In this document: piece after piece, positions 22,829-36,174 of the stretch | How the letters are laid out: every line of letters begins with the position of its first letter | Position numbering within the stretch: position 1 is the stretch's first letter | Assembly (NCBI RefSeq): GCF_051020765.1 | Contig: NW_027469085.1 | Location: 930,001-994,000, forward strand | Length of the DNA: 64,000 nucleotides | Direction of reading: 5' to 3' | Source of the DNA: Lasioglossum baleicum | Taxonomy: Eukaryota > Arthropoda > Insecta > Hymenoptera > Halictidae | Made by a program: the position numbers and the translations under genes | The notes under the pieces: generated by a model | What the model saw: the letters and a program-made list of their open reading frames with translations, nothing else | Database searches by the model: none | What the model was told of the DNA's origin: nothing

Positions 22829-25800
22829 TGAGACAGGGCCGAAGCCGCCGCAAAAAATAAACAATTATCGTCCCCCTCCTCCTCCAAAAGGTTGGTGCGC
22901 ACTGCTGTAAAGCACAAGTGAAAGCTTTTGGATTCAAAGAATTGCAACCTCTTATTATCACCACTGGTCCAGCGAAACGTGACAATTAAGCTGTACAACC
23001 CGATATTGCACCAACGCAGAGTGGAACCACGCGCAGGATCTCGTTCTGCAACCGTAGCAGAGATGGGCGCGTTCGAAGAATACGCGATCATCCACGAAGG
23101 GTATTTCGATTCGTCGGTTGACGACGTGATAAAGAAAAGTTGGTATTTGTTCTGCGAGGCTCCCCGTCCCACTGGCGAGGCGGGGCCGAAGCTTCCGCAA
23201 GAATATAAACAATTAACGTCTCGCCCCTCACCGGGGCGCGGCAAAATTATCAAACGTTGACCGGTTAGCGACTATAAAAAGTTTGGGGAGCACTGCTGTA
23301 AAGCACAAGTGAGAGCTTTTGGATGCGAAGAATTGCAAGCTCTTAATATCACCATAGGTCTTGCGAACCCTGAGAATTAAGCTGTGGAGCCCAATATTGC
23401 ACCAAGACAGAGTGGAACCACGCGCAGGATATCGTTCTGCAACCGTAGCAGAAATGGACCCGTTCGAAGAATACGCGACCATCCACAAAGGGTATTTCGA
23501 TTCGTCGGAGAACGACGTGATAAAGAAAAATTGGAATTTATTCTGCGAGGCTCTCCGCCTCACTGTTGAGACAGGGCCGATGCCTCCGCAAAAAATAAAC
23601 AATTATCGTCCCCCTCCTCCTCCAAAAGGTTGGTGCGCACTGCTGTAAAGCACAAGTGAAAGCTTTTTGATTCGAAGAATTGCAAGCTCTTATTATCACC
23701 ACTGGTCCAGCGAAACGTGACAATTAAACTGTACAACCCAATATTGCACCAAGAGAGAGTGGAACCACGCGCAGGATATCGTTCTGCAACCGTGGCAGAG
23801 ATGGACCCGTTCGAAGAATACGCGACCATCCACAAAGTGTATTTCGATTCGTCGGAGAACGACGTGATAAAGAAAAATTGGAATTTATTCTGCGAGGCTC
23901 TCCATCTCACTGGTGAGACAGGGCCGAAGCCTCCGCAAAAAATAAACAATTATCGTCCCCCTCCTCCTCCAAAAGGTTGGTGCGCACTCCTGTAAAGCAC
24001 AAGTGAAAGCTTTTGGATTCGAAGAATTGCAAGCTCTTATTATCACCACTGGTCCAGCGAAACGTGACAATTAAGCTGTACAACCCAATATTGCACCAAC
24101 ACAGAGTGGAACCACGCGCAGGATCTCGTTCTGCAACCGTAGCAGAGATTGGCGCGTTCGAAGAATACGCGATCATCCACGAAGGGTATTTCGATTCGTC
24201 GGCTGACGACGTGATAAAGAAAAGTTGGTGTTTGTTCTGCGAGGCTCCCCGTCCCACTGGCGAGGCGGGGCCGAAGCTTCCGCAAGAATATAAACAATTA
24301 ACGTCTCGCCCTCATCGGGGCGCGGTAAAATTATCAAACGTTGACCGGTTCGCGGCTATAAAAAGTTTGGGGAGCACTGCTGTTCAGCACAAGTGAGAGC
24401 TTTTGGATTCTAAGAATTGAAAGCTCTTAATATCACCATAGGTCTTGCAAACCCTGAGAATTAAGCTTTGGAGCCCAATATTGCACCAAGACATAGTGGA
24501 ACCTCGCGCAGGATATCGTTCTGCAACCGTAGCAGAAATGGACCCGTTCGAAGAATACGCGGCCATCCACAAAGGGTATTTCGATTCGTCGGAGAACGAC
24601 GTGATAAAGAAAAGTTGGAATTTATTCTGCGAGGCTCTCCGTCTCACTGGTGAGACAGGACCGAAGCCTCCGCAAAAAATAAACAATTATCGTCCCCCTC
24701 CTCCTCCAAAATGTTGGTGCGCACTCCTGTAAAGCACAAGTGAAAGCTTTTGAATTCGAAGAATTGCAAGCTCTTACTATCACCACTGGTCCAGCGAAAC
24801 GTGACAATTAAGCTGTACAACCCAATATTGCACCAACACAGAGTGGAACCACGCGCAGGATCTCGTTCTGCAACCGTAGCAGAGATGGGCGCGTTCGAAG
24901 AATACGCGAACATCCACGAAGGGTATTTCGATTCGTCGGCTGACGACGTGATAAAGAAAAGTTGGTATTTGTTCTGCGAGGCTCCCCGTCCCACTGGCGA
25001 GGCGGGGCCGAAGCTTCCGCAAGAATATAAACAATTAACGTCTCGCCCCTCATCGGGGCGCGGTAAAATTATCAAACGTTGACCGGTTAGCGACTATAAA
25101 AAGTTTGGGGAGCACTGCTGTGAAGCACAAGTGAGAGCTTTTGGATTCGAAGAATTGCAAGCTCTTAATATCACCATAGGTCTTGCGAACCCTGAGAATT
25201 AAGCTGTGGAGCCCAATATTGCACCAAGACAGAGTGGAACCACGCGCAGGATATCGTTCTGCAACCGTAGCAGAAATGGACCCATTCGAAGAATACGCGA
25301 CCATCCACAAAGGGTATTTCGATTCGTCGGAGAACGACGTGATAAAGAAAAATTGGAATTTATTCTGCGAGGCTCTCCGTCTCACTGGTGAGACAGGGCC
25401 GATGCCTCCGCAAAAAATAAACAATTATCGTCCCCCTCCTCCTCCAAAAGGTTGGTGCGCACTGCTGTAAAGCACAAGTGAAAGCTTTTTGATTCGAAGA
25501 ATTGCAAGCTCTTATTATCACTACTGGTCCAGCGAAACGTGACAATTAAGCTGTACAACCCAATATTGCACCAACGCAGAGTGGAACCACGCGCAGGATC
25601 TCGTTCTGCAACTGTAGCAGAGATGGGCGCGTTCGAAGAATACGCGACCATCCACGAAGGTTATTTCGATTCGTCGGTTGACGACGTGATAAAGAAAAAT
25701 TGGAATTTATTCTGCGAGGCTCTCCGTCTCACTGGCGAGACAGGGCCGAAGCCGCCGCAAAAAATAAACAATTATCGTCCCCCTCCTCAACGGGACGCGG

Positions 25801-28800
25801 TAAAATTATCAAACGTTGAACGGCCCGCTGCTGTAAAAAGGTTGGTGAGCACTGCTGTAAGGCACAAGTGAGAGCTTTTGGATTCTAAGAATTGAAAGCT
25901 CTTAATATCACCATAGGTCTTGCAAACCCTGAGAATTAAGCTTTGGAGCCCAATATTGCACCAAGACATAGTGGAACCTCGCGCAGGATATCGTTCTGCA
26001 ACCGTAGCAGAAATGGACCCGTTCGAAGAATACGCGGCCATCCACAAAGGGTATTTCGATTCGTCGGAGAACGACGTGATAAAGAAAAGTTGGAATTTAT
26101 TCTGCGAGGCTCTCCGTCTCACTGGTGAGACAGGACCGAAGCCTCCGCAAAAAATAAACAATTATCGTCCCCCTCCTCCTCCAAAATGTTGGTGCGCACT
26201 CCTGTAAAGCACAAGTGAAAGCTTTTGAATTCGAAGAATTGCAAGCTCTTACTATCACCACTGGTCCAGCGAAACGTGACAATTAAGCTGTACAACCCAA
26301 TATTGCACCAACACAGAGTGGAACCACGCGCAGGATCTCGTTCTGCAACCGTAGCAGAGATGGGCGCGTTCGAAGAATACGCGATCATCCACGAAGGGAA
26401 TTTCGATTCGTCGGCTGACGACGTGATAAAGAAAAGTTGGTATTTGTTCTGCGAGGCTCCCCGTCCCACTGGCGAGGCGGGGCCGAAGCTTCCGCAAGAA
26501 TATAAACAATTAACGTCTCGCCCCTCATCGGGGCGCGGTAAAATTATCAAACGTTGACCGGTTAGCGACTATAAAAAGTTTGGGGAGCACTGCTGTGAAG
26601 CACAAGTGAGAGCTTTTGGATTCGAAGAATTGCAAGCTCTTAATATCACCATAGGTCTTGCGAACCCTGAGAATTAAGCTGTGGAGCCCAATATTGCACC
26701 AAGACAGAGTGGAACCACGCGCAGGATATCGTTCTGCAACCGTAGCAGAAATGGACCCATTCGAAGAATACGCGACCATCCACAAAGGGTATTTCGATTC
26801 GTCGGAGAACGACGTGATAAAGAAAAATTGGAATTTATTCTGCGAGGCTCTCCGTCTCACTGGTGAGACAGGGCCGATGCCTCCGCAAAAAATAAACAAT
26901 TATCGTCCCCCTCCTCCTCCAAAAGGTTGGTGCGCACTGCTGTAAAGCACAAGTGAAAGCTTTTTGATTCGAAGAATTGCAAGCTCTTATTATCACCACT
27001 GGTCCAGCGAAACGTGACAATTAAACTGTACAACCCAATATTGCACCAAGAGAGAGTGGAACCACGCGCAGGATATCGTTCTGCAACCGTGGCAGAGATG
27101 GACCCGTTCGAAGAATACGCGACCATCCACAAAGTGTATTTCGATTCGTCGGAGAACGACGTGATAAAGAAAAATTGGAATTTATTCTGCGAGGCTCTCC
27201 ATCTCACTGGTGAGACAGGGCCGAAGCCTCCGCAAAAAATAAACAATTATCGTCCCCCTCCTCCTCCAAAAGGTTGGTGCGCACTCCTGTAAAGCACAAG
27301 TGAAAGCTTTTGGATTCGAAGAATTGCAAGCTCTTATTATCACCACTGGTCCAGCGAAACGTGACAATTAAGCTGTACAACCCAATATTGCACCAACACA
27401 GAGTGGAACCACGCGCAGGATCTCGTTCTGCAACCGTAGCAGAGATTGGCGCGTTCGAAGAATACGCGATCATCCACGAAGGGTATTTCGATTCGTTGGC
27501 TGACGACGTGATAAAGAAAAGTTGGTGTTTGTTCTGCGAGGCTCCCCGTCCCACTGGCGAGGCGGGGCCGAAGCTTCCGCAAGAATATAAACAATTAACG
27601 TCTCGCCCTCATCGGGGCGCGGTAAAATTATCAAACGTTGACCGGTTCGCGGCTATAAAAAGTTTGGGGAGCACTGCTGTTCAGCACAAGTGAGAGCTTT
27701 TGGATTCTAAGAATTGAAAGCTCTTAATATCACCATAGGTCTTGCAAACCCTGAGAATTAAGCTTTGGAGCCCAATATTGCACCAAGACATAGTGGAACC
27801 TCGCGCAGGATATCGTTCTGCAACCGTAGCAGAAATGGACCCGTTCGAAGAATACGCGGCCATCCACAAAGGGTATTTCGATTCGTCGGAGAACGACGTG
27901 ATAAAGAAAAGTTGGAATTTATTCTGCGAGGCTCTCCGTCTCACTGGTGAGACAGGACCGAAGCCTCCGCAAAAAATAAACAATTATCGTCCCCCTCCTC
28001 CTCCAAAATGTTGGTGCGCACTCCTGTAAAGCACAAGTGAAAGCTTTTGAATTCGAAGAATTGCAAGCTCTTACTATCACCACTGGTCCAGCGAAACGTG
28101 ACAATTAAGCTGTACAACCCAATATTGCACCAACACAGAGTGGAACCACGCGCAGGATCTCGTTCTGCAACCGTAGCAGAGATGGGCGCGTTCGAAGAAT
28201 ACGCGAACATCCACGAAGGGTACTTCGATTCGTCGGCTGACGACGTGATAAAGAAAAGTTGGTATTTGTTCTGCGAGGCTCCCCGTCCCACTGGTGAGGC
28301 GGGGCCGAAGCTTCCGCAAGAATATAAACAATTAACGTCTCGCCCCTCATCGGGGCGCGGTAAAATTATCAAACGTTGACCGGTTAGCGACTATAAAAAG
28401 TTTGGGGAGCACTGCTGTGAAGCACAAGTGAGAGCTTTTGGATTCGAAGAATTGCAAGCTCTTAATATCACCATAGGTCTTGCGAACCCTGAGAATTAAG
28501 CTGTGGAGCCCAATATTGCACCAAGACAGAGTGGAACCACGCGCAGGATATCGTTCTGCAACCGTAGCAGAAATGGACCCATTCGAAGAATACGCGACCA
28601 TCCACAAAGGGTATTTCGATTCGTCGGAGAACGACGTGATAAAGAAAAATTGGAATTTATTCTGCGAGGCTCTCCGTCTCACTGGTGAGACAGGGCCGAT
28701 GCCTCCGCAAAAAATAAACAATTATCGTCCCCCTCCTCCTCCAAAAGGTTGGTGCGCACTGCTGTAAAGCACAAGTGAAAGCTTTTTGATTCGAAGAATT

Positions 28801-30105
28801 GCAAGCTCTTATTATCACTACTGGTCCAGCGAAACGTGACAATTAAGCTGTACAACCCAATATTGCACCAACGCAGAGTGGAACCACGCGCAGGATCTCG
28901 TTCTGCAACTGTAGCAGAGATGGGCGCGTTCGAAGAATACGCGACCATCCACGAAGGTTATTTCGATTCGTCGGTTGACGACGTGATAAAGAAAAATTGG
29001 AATTTATTCTGCGAGGCTCTCCGTCTCACTGGCGAGACAGGGCCGAAGCCGCCGCAAAAAATAAACAATTATCGTCCCCCTCCTCAACGGGACGCGGTAA
29101 AATTATCAAACGTTGAACGGCCCGCTGCTGTAAAAAGGTTGGTGAGCACTGCTGTAAGGCACAAGTGAGAGCTTTTGGATTCTAAGAATTGAAAGCTCTT
29201 AATATCACCATAGGTCTTGCAAACCCTGAGAATTAAGCTTTGGAGCCCAATATTGCACCAAGACATAGTGGAACCTCGCGCAGGATATCGTTCTGCAACC
29301 GTAGCAGAAATGGACCCGTTCGAAGAATACGCGGCCATCCACAAAGGGTATTTCGATTCGTCGGAGAACGACGTGATAAAGAAAAGTTGGAATTTATTCT
29401 GCGAGGCTCTCCGTCTCACTGGTGAGACAGGACCGAAGCCTCCGCAAAAAATAAACAATTATCGTCCCCCTCCTCCTCCAAAATGTTGGTGCGCACTCCT
29501 GTAAAGCACAAGTGAAAGCTTTTGAATTCGAAGAATTGCAAGCTCTTACTATCACCACTGGTCCAGCGAAACGTGACAATTAAGCTGTACAACCCAATAT
29601 TGCACCAACACAGAGTGGAACCACGCGCAGGATCTCGTTCTGCAACCGTAGCAGAGATGGGCGCGTTCGAAGAATACGCGATCATCCACGAAGGGTATTT
29701 CGATTCGTCGGCTGACGACGTGATAAAGAAAAGTTGGTATTTGTTCTGCGAGGCTCCCCGTCCCACTGGCGAGGCGGGGCCGAAGCTTCCGCAAGAATAT
29801 AAACAATTAACGTCTCGCCCCTCATCGGGGCGCGGTAAAATTATCAAACGTTGACCGGTTAGCGACTATAAAAAGTTTGGGGAGCACTGCTGTGAAGCAC
29901 AAGTGAGAGCTTTTGGATTCGAAGAATTGCAAGCTCTTAATATCACCATAGGTCTTGCGAACCCTGAGAATTAAGCTGTGGAGCCCAATATTGCACCAAG
30001 ACAGAGTGGAACCACGCGCAGGATATCGTTCTGCAACCGTAGCAGAAATGGACCCATTCGAAGAATACGCGACCATCCACAAAGGGTATTTCGATTCGTC
30101 GGAGA
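22774..30105 (+). repeat. 7,332-bp tandem duplication, copy 2
   Basis: This directly follows copy 1. Identity with copy 1 continues to 30,174 (against 22,842), where A becomes T in GCCGAAGCC/GCCGATGCC. The crossover thus falls in 22,774-22,842, a 69-bp stretch common to both parents (homologous at 15,442-15,510 and 30,106-30,174). Rare private variants are shared with copy 1: CGAACATCC at 24,907 and 28,204, GAAGGGAATTTC at 26,394, TCGTTGGCTG at 27,493 and TACTTCG at 28,220. Confidence 0.93.
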
Positions 30106-30315
30106 ACGACGTGATAAAGAAAAATTGGAATTTATTCTGCGAGGCTCTCCGTCTCACTGGTGAGACAGGGCCGATGCCTCCGCAAAAAATAAACAATTAT
30201 CGTCCCCCTCCTCCTCCAAAAGGTTGGTGCGCACTGCTGTAAAGCACAAGTGAAAGCTTTTTGATTCGAAGAATTGCAAGCTCTTATTAACACCACTGGT
30301 CCAGCGAAACGTGAC
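22984..30315 (+). repeat. Monomers 63-82: contains copy 2 of the 7,332-bp unit
   Basis: Starts: 22984 L, 23375 S, 23722 S, 24069 L, 24459 S, 24806 L, 25197 S, 25544 L, 25934 S, 26281 L, 26672 S, 27019 S, 27366 L, 27756 S, 28103 L, 28494 S, 28841 L, 29231 S, 29578 L, 29969 S. Each start equals one in the preceding block plus 7,332, and the class order is identical. The unit at 29,969 ends with GGGCCGATGCC where the copy 1 counterpart has GGGCCGAAGCC, marking the end of the duplicated identity. Confidence 0.93.
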
Positions 30316-30793
30316 AATTAAGCTGTACAACCCAATATTGCACCAACGCAGAGTGGAACCACGCGCAGGATCTCGTTCTGCAACTGTAGCAGAGATGGGC
30401 GCGTTCGAAGAATACGCGACCATCCACGAAGGTTATTTCGATTCGTCGGTTGACGACGTGATAAAGAAAAATTGGAATTTATTCTGCGAGGCTCTCCGTC
30501 TCACTGGTGAGACAGGGCCGAAGCCGCCGCAAAAAATAAACAATTATCGTCCCCCTCCTCAACGGGACGCGGTAAAATTATCAAACGTTGAACGGCCCGC
30601 TGCTGTAAAAAGGTTGGTGAGCACTGCTGTAAGGCACAAGTGAAAGCTTTTGGATTCGAAGAATTGCAAGCTCTTAATATCATCATAGGTCTTGCAAACC
30701 CTGAGAATTAAGCTTTGGAGCCCAATATTGCACCAAGACATAGTGGAACCTCGCGCAGGATATCGTTCTGCAACCGTAGCAGAAATGGACCCA

Positions 30794-31140
30794 TTCGAAG
30801 AATACGCGACCATCCACGAAGGTTATTTCGATTCGTCGGTTGACGACGTGATAAAGAATAATTGGAATTTATTCTGCGAGGCTCTCCGTCTCACTGGTGA
30901 GACAGAGCCGAAGTCGCCGCAAAAAATAAACAATTATCGTCCCCCTCCTCCTCCAAAAGGTTGGTGCGCACTGCTGTAAAGCACAAGTGAAAGCTTTTGG
31001 ATTCGAAGAATTGCAACCTCTTATTATCACCACTGGTCCAGCGAAACGTGACAATTAAGCTGTACAACCCGATATTGCACCAACGCAGAGTGGAACCACG
31101 CGCAGGATCTCGTTCTGCAACTGTAGCAGAGATGGGCGCG
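30794..31140 (+). repeat. Single-monomer (347-bp) tandem duplication, copy 1
   Basis: Bases 30,794-31,121 equal 31,141-31,468 (328 bp), with A against G just before (30,793/31,140) and T against C at the end (31,122/31,469). The duplicated piece carries the rare AAAGAATAATTGG and GAGCCGAAGTCGCCG variants also found near 12,155 and 12,206. Confidence 0.88.
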
Positions 31141-32214
31141 TTCGAAGAATACGCGACCATCCACGAAGGTTATTTCGATTCGTCGGTTGACGACGTGATA
31201 AAGAATAATTGGAATTTATTCTGCGAGGCTCTCCGTCTCACTGGTGAGACAGAGCCGAAGTCGCCGCAAAAAATAAACAATTATCGTCCCCCTCCTCCTC
31301 CAAAAGGTTGGTGCGCACTGCTGTAAAGCACAAGTGAAAGCTTTTGGATTCGAAGAATTGCAACCTCTTATTATCACCACTGGTCCAGCGAAACGTGACA
31401 ATTAAGCTGTACAACCCGATATTGCACCAACGCAGAGTGGAACCACGCGCAGGATCTCGTTCTGCAACCGTAGCAGAGATGGGCGCGTTCGAAGAATACG
31501 CGATCATCCACGAAGGGTATTTCGATTCGTCGGTTGACGACGTGATAAAGAAAAGTTGGTATTTGTTCTGCGAGGCTCCCCGTCCCACTGGCGAGGCGGG
31601 GCCGAAGCTTCCGCAAGAATATAAACAATTAACGTCTCGCCCCTCATCGGGGCGCGGCAAAATTATCAAACGTTGACCGGTTAGCGACTATAAAAAGTTT
31701 GGGGAGCACTGCTGTAAAGCACAAGTGAGAGCTTTTGGATGCGAAGAATTGCAAGCTCTTAATATCACCATAGGTCTTGCGAACCCTGAGAATTAAGCTG
31801 TGGAGCCCAATATTGCACCAAGACAGAGTGGAACCACGCGCAGGATATCGTCCTGCATCCGTAGCAGAAATGGACCCGTTCGAAGAATACGCGACCATCC
31901 ACAAAGGGTATTTCGATTCGTCGGAGAACGACGTGATAAAGAAAAATTGGAATTTATTCTGAGAGGCTCTCCGTCTCACTGTTGAGACAGGGCCGATGCC
32001 TCCGCAAAAAATAAACAATTATCGTCCCCCTCCTCCTCCAAAAGGTTGGTGCGCACTGCTGTAAAGCACAAGTGAAAGCTTTTTGATTCGAAGAATTGCA
32101 AGCTCTTATTATCACCACTGGTCCAGCGAAACGTGACAATTAAGCTGTACAACCCAATATTGCACCAAGAGAGAGTGGAACCACGCGCAGGATCTCGTTC
32201 TGCAACCGTAGCAG
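31097..32214 (+). repeat. 1.1-kb dispersed duplicate, copy 2 (partner about 12,050-13,167)
   Basis: This is the counterpart at +19,047. Its first monomer has itself been duplicated in tandem (30,794-31,468), so that local event came after or together with the long-range transfer. Confidence 0.75.
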
Positions 32215-35200
32215 AGATGGGCGCGTTCGAAGAATACGCGGCCATCCACAAAGGGTATTTCGATTCGTCGGAGAACGACGAGATAAAGAAAAATTGGAAT
32301 TTATTCTGCGAGCCTCTCCATCTCACTGGTGAGACAGGGCCGAAGCCTCCGCAAAAAATAAACAATTATCGTCCCCCTCCTCCTCCAAAATGTTGGTGCG
32401 CACTCCTGTAAAGCACAAGTGAAAGCTTTTGAATTCGAAGAATTGCAAGCTCTTACTATCACCACTGGTCCAGCGAAACGTGACAATTAAGCTGTACAAC
32501 CCAATATTGCACCAACACAGAGTGGAACCACGCGCAGGATCTCGTTCTGCAACCGTTGCAGAGATGGGCGCGTTCGAAGAATACGCGATCATCCACGAAG
32601 GGTATTTCGATTCGTCGGCTGACGACGTGATAAAGAAAAGTTGGTATTTGTTCTGCGAGGCTCCCCGTCCCACTGGCGAGGCGGGGCCGAAGCTTCCGCA
32701 AGAATATAAACAATTAACGTCTCGCCCCTCATCGGGGCGCGGTAAAATTATCAAACGTTGACCGGTTAGCGACTATAAAAAGTTTGGGGAGCACTGCTGT
32801 GAAGCACAAGTGAGAGCTTTTGGATTCGAAGAATTGCAAGCTCTTAATATCACCATAGGTCTTGCGAACCCTGAGAATTAAGCTGTGGAGCCCAATATTG
32901 CACCAAGACAGAGTGGAACCACGCGCAGGATATCGGTCTGCAACCGTAGCAGAAATGGACCCATTCGAAGAATACGCGACCATCCACAAAGGGTATTTCG
33001 ATTCGTCGGAGAACGACGTGATAAAGAAAAATTGGAATTTATTCTGCGAGGCTCTCCGTCTCACTGGTGAGACAGGGCCGATGCCTCCGCAAAAAATAAA
33101 CAATTATCGTCCCCCTCCTCCTCCAAAAGGTTGGTGCGCACTGCTGTAAAGCACAAGTGAAAGCTTTTTGATTCGAAGAATTGCAAGCTCTTATTATCAC
33201 CACTGGTCCAGCGAAACGTGACAATTAAGCTGTACAACCCAATATTGCACCAAGAGAGAGTGGAACCACGCGCAGGATCTCGTTCTGCAACCGTAGCAGA
33301 GATGGGCGCGTTCGAAGAATACGCGATCATCCACGAAGGTTATTTCGATTCGTCGGTTGACGACGTGATAAAGAAAAGTTGGTATTTGTTCTGCGAGGCT
33401 CCCCGTCCCACTGGCGAGGCGGGGCCGAAGCTTCCGCAAGAATATAAACAATTAACGTCTCGCCCCTCATAGGGGCGCGGCAAAATTATCAAACGTTGAC
33501 CGGTTAGCGACTATAAAAAGTTTGGGGAGCACTGCTGTAAAGCACAAGTGAGAGCTTTTGGATGCGAAGAATTGCAAGCTCTTAATATCACCATAGGTCT
33601 TGCAAACCCTGAGAATTAAGCTTTGGAGCCCAATATTGCACCAAGACAGAGTGGAACCTCGCGCAGGATATCGTTCTGCAACCGTAGCAGAAATGGACCC
33701 GTTCGAAGAATACGCGGCCATCCACAAAGGGTATTTCGATTCGTCGGAGAACGACGTGATAAAGAAAAATTGGAATTTATTCTGCGAGGCTCTCCATCTC
33801 ACTGGTGAGACAGGGCCGAAGCCTCCGCAAAAATATAAACAATTATCGTCCCCCTCCTCAACGGGACGAGGTAAAATTATCAAACGTTGAACGGCCCGCT
33901 GCTGTAAAAAGGTTGGTGAACACTGCTGTAAAGCACAAGTGAAAGCTTTTTGATTCGAAGAATTGCAAGCTCTTATTATCACCACTGGTCCAGCGAAACG
34001 TGACAATTAAGCTGTACAACCCAATATTGCACCAACGCAGAGTGGAACCACGCGCAGGATCTCGTTCTGCAACTGTAGCAGAGATGGGCGCGTTCGAAGA
34101 ATACGCGACCATCCACGAAGGTTATTTCGATTCGTCGGTTGACGACGTGATAAAGAAAAATTGGAATTTATTCTGCGAGGCTCTCCGTCTCACTGGTGAG
34201 ACAGGGCCGAAGCCGCCGCAAAAAATAAACAATTATCGTCCCCCTCCTCCTCCAAAAGGTTGGTGCGCACTGCTGTAAAGCACAAGTGAAAGCTTTTGGA
34301 TTCAAAGAATTGCAACCTCTTATTATCACCACTGGTCCAGCGAAACGTGACAATTAAGCTGTACAACCCGATATTGCACCAACGCAGAGTGGAACCACGC
34401 GCAGGATCTCGTTCTGCAACCGTAGCAGAGATGGGCGCGTTCGAAGAATACGCGATCATCCACGAAGGGTATTTCGATTCGTCGGTTGACGACGTGATAA
34501 AGAAAAGTTGGTATTTGTTCTGCGAGGCTCCCCGTCCCACTGGCGAGGCGGGGCCGAAGCTTCCGCAAGAATATAAACAATTAACGTCTCGCCCCTCATC
34601 GGGGCGCGGTAAAATTATCAAACGTTGACCGGTTAGCGACTATAAAAAGTTTGGGGAGCACTGCTGTGAAGCACAAGTGAGAGCTTTTGGATTCGAAGAA
34701 TTGCAAGCTCTTAATATCACCATAGGTCTTGCGAACCCTGAGAATTAAGCTGTGGAGCCCAATATTGCACCAAGACAGAGTGGAACCACGCGCAGGATAT
34801 CGGTCTGCAACCGTAGCAGAAATGGACCCATTCGAAGAATACGCGACCATCCACAAAGGGTATTTCGATTCGTCGGAGAACGACGTGATAAAGAAAAATT
34901 GGAATTTATTCTGCGAGGCTCTCCGTCTCACTGGTGAGACAGGGCCGATGCCTTCGCAAAAAATAAACAATTATCGTCCCCCTCCTCCTCCAAAAGGTTG
35001 GTGCGCACTGCTGTAAAGCACAAGTGAAAGCTTTTTGATTCGAAGAATTGCAAGCTCTTATTATCACCACTGGTCCAGCGAAACGTGACAATTAAGCTGT
35101 ACAACCCAATATTGCACCAACGCAGAGTGGAACCACGCGCAGGATCTCGTTCTGCAACTGTAGCAGAGATGGGCGCGTTCGAAGAATACGCGACCATCCA

Positions 35201-35826
35201 CGAAGGTTATTTCGATTCGTCGGTTGACGACGTGATAAAGAAAAATTGGAATTTATTCTGCGAGGCTCTCCGTCTCACTGGTGAGACAGGGCCGAAGCCG
35301 CCGCAAAAAATAAACAATTATCGTTCCCCTCCTCAACGGGACGCGGTAAAATTATCAAACGTTGAACGGCCCGCTGCTGTAAAAAGGTTGGTGAGCACTG
35401 CTGTAAGGCACAAGTGAAAGCTTTTGGATTCGAAGAATTGCAAGCTCTTAATATCATCATAGGTCTTGCACACCCTGAGAATTAAGCTTTGGAGCCCAAT
35501 ATTGCACCAAGACATAGTGGAACCTCGCGCAGGATATCGTTCTGCAACCGTAGCAGAAATGGACCCGTTCGAAGAATACGCGGCCATCCACAAAGGGTAT
35601 TTCGATTCGTCGGAGAACGACGAGATAAAGAAAAATTGGAATTTATTCTGCGAGGCTCTCCATCTCACTGGTGAGACAGGGCCGAAGCCTCCGCAAAAAA
35701 TAAACAATTATCGTCCCCCTCCTCCTCCAAAAGGTTGGTGCGCACTCCTGTAAAGCACAAGTGAAAGCTTTTGAATTCGAAGAATTGCAAGCTCTTACTA
35801 TCACCACTGGTCCAGCGAAACGTGAC

Positions 35827-36174
35827 AATTAAGCTGTACAACCCAATATTGCACCAACACAGAGTGGAACCACGCGGAGGATCTCGTTCTGCAACCGTAG
35901 CAGAGATGGGCGCGTTCGAAGAATACGCGATCATCCACGAAGGGTATTTCGATTCGTCGGCTGACGACGTGATAAAGAAAAGTCGGTATTTGTTCTGCGA
36001 GGCTCCCCGTCCCACTGGCGAGGCGGGGCCGAAGCTTCCGCAAGAATATAAACAATTAACGTCCCCCTCCTCCTCCAAAAGGTTGGTGCGCACTGCTGTG
36101 AAGCACAAGTGAAAGCTTTTGGATTCGAAGAATTGCAAGCTCTTAATATCACCATAGGTCTTGCGAACCCTGAG
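35827..36174 (+). repeat. Chimeric monomer with hybrid L1/S tail
   Basis: The B head runs into an L1 tail (CAAGAATATAAACAATTAACG). At the shared CGTC near 36,060-36,063 it switches to the S tail (CCCCTCCTCCTCC), giving a 348-bp unit. A second switch near 36,097-36,110 restores the TGTGAAGCAC variant typical after L1, then GTGAAAGC and an A link. The hairpin and TATA element are lost. The minus-strand frame left open across this junction is the longest in the window (207 codons) purely because of the fusion. Confidence 0.82.

Larger units (their letters stand above)
15305..22983 (+). repeat. Monomers 42-62: contains copy 1 of the 7,332-bp unit
   Basis: Starts: 15305 S, 15652 L, 16043 S, 16390 S, 16737 L, 17127 S, 17474 L, 17865 S, 18212 L, 18602 S, 18949 L, 19340 S, 19687 S, 20034 L, 20424 S, 20771 L, 21162 S, 21509 L, 21899 S, 22246 L, 22637 S. 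The pattern S-S-L followed by three S-L dimers occurs twice, at 16,043 and 19,340, reflecting the nested 3,297-bp duplication. The monomer at 22,637 is the junction unit joining copy 1 to copy 2. Confidence 0.93.
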
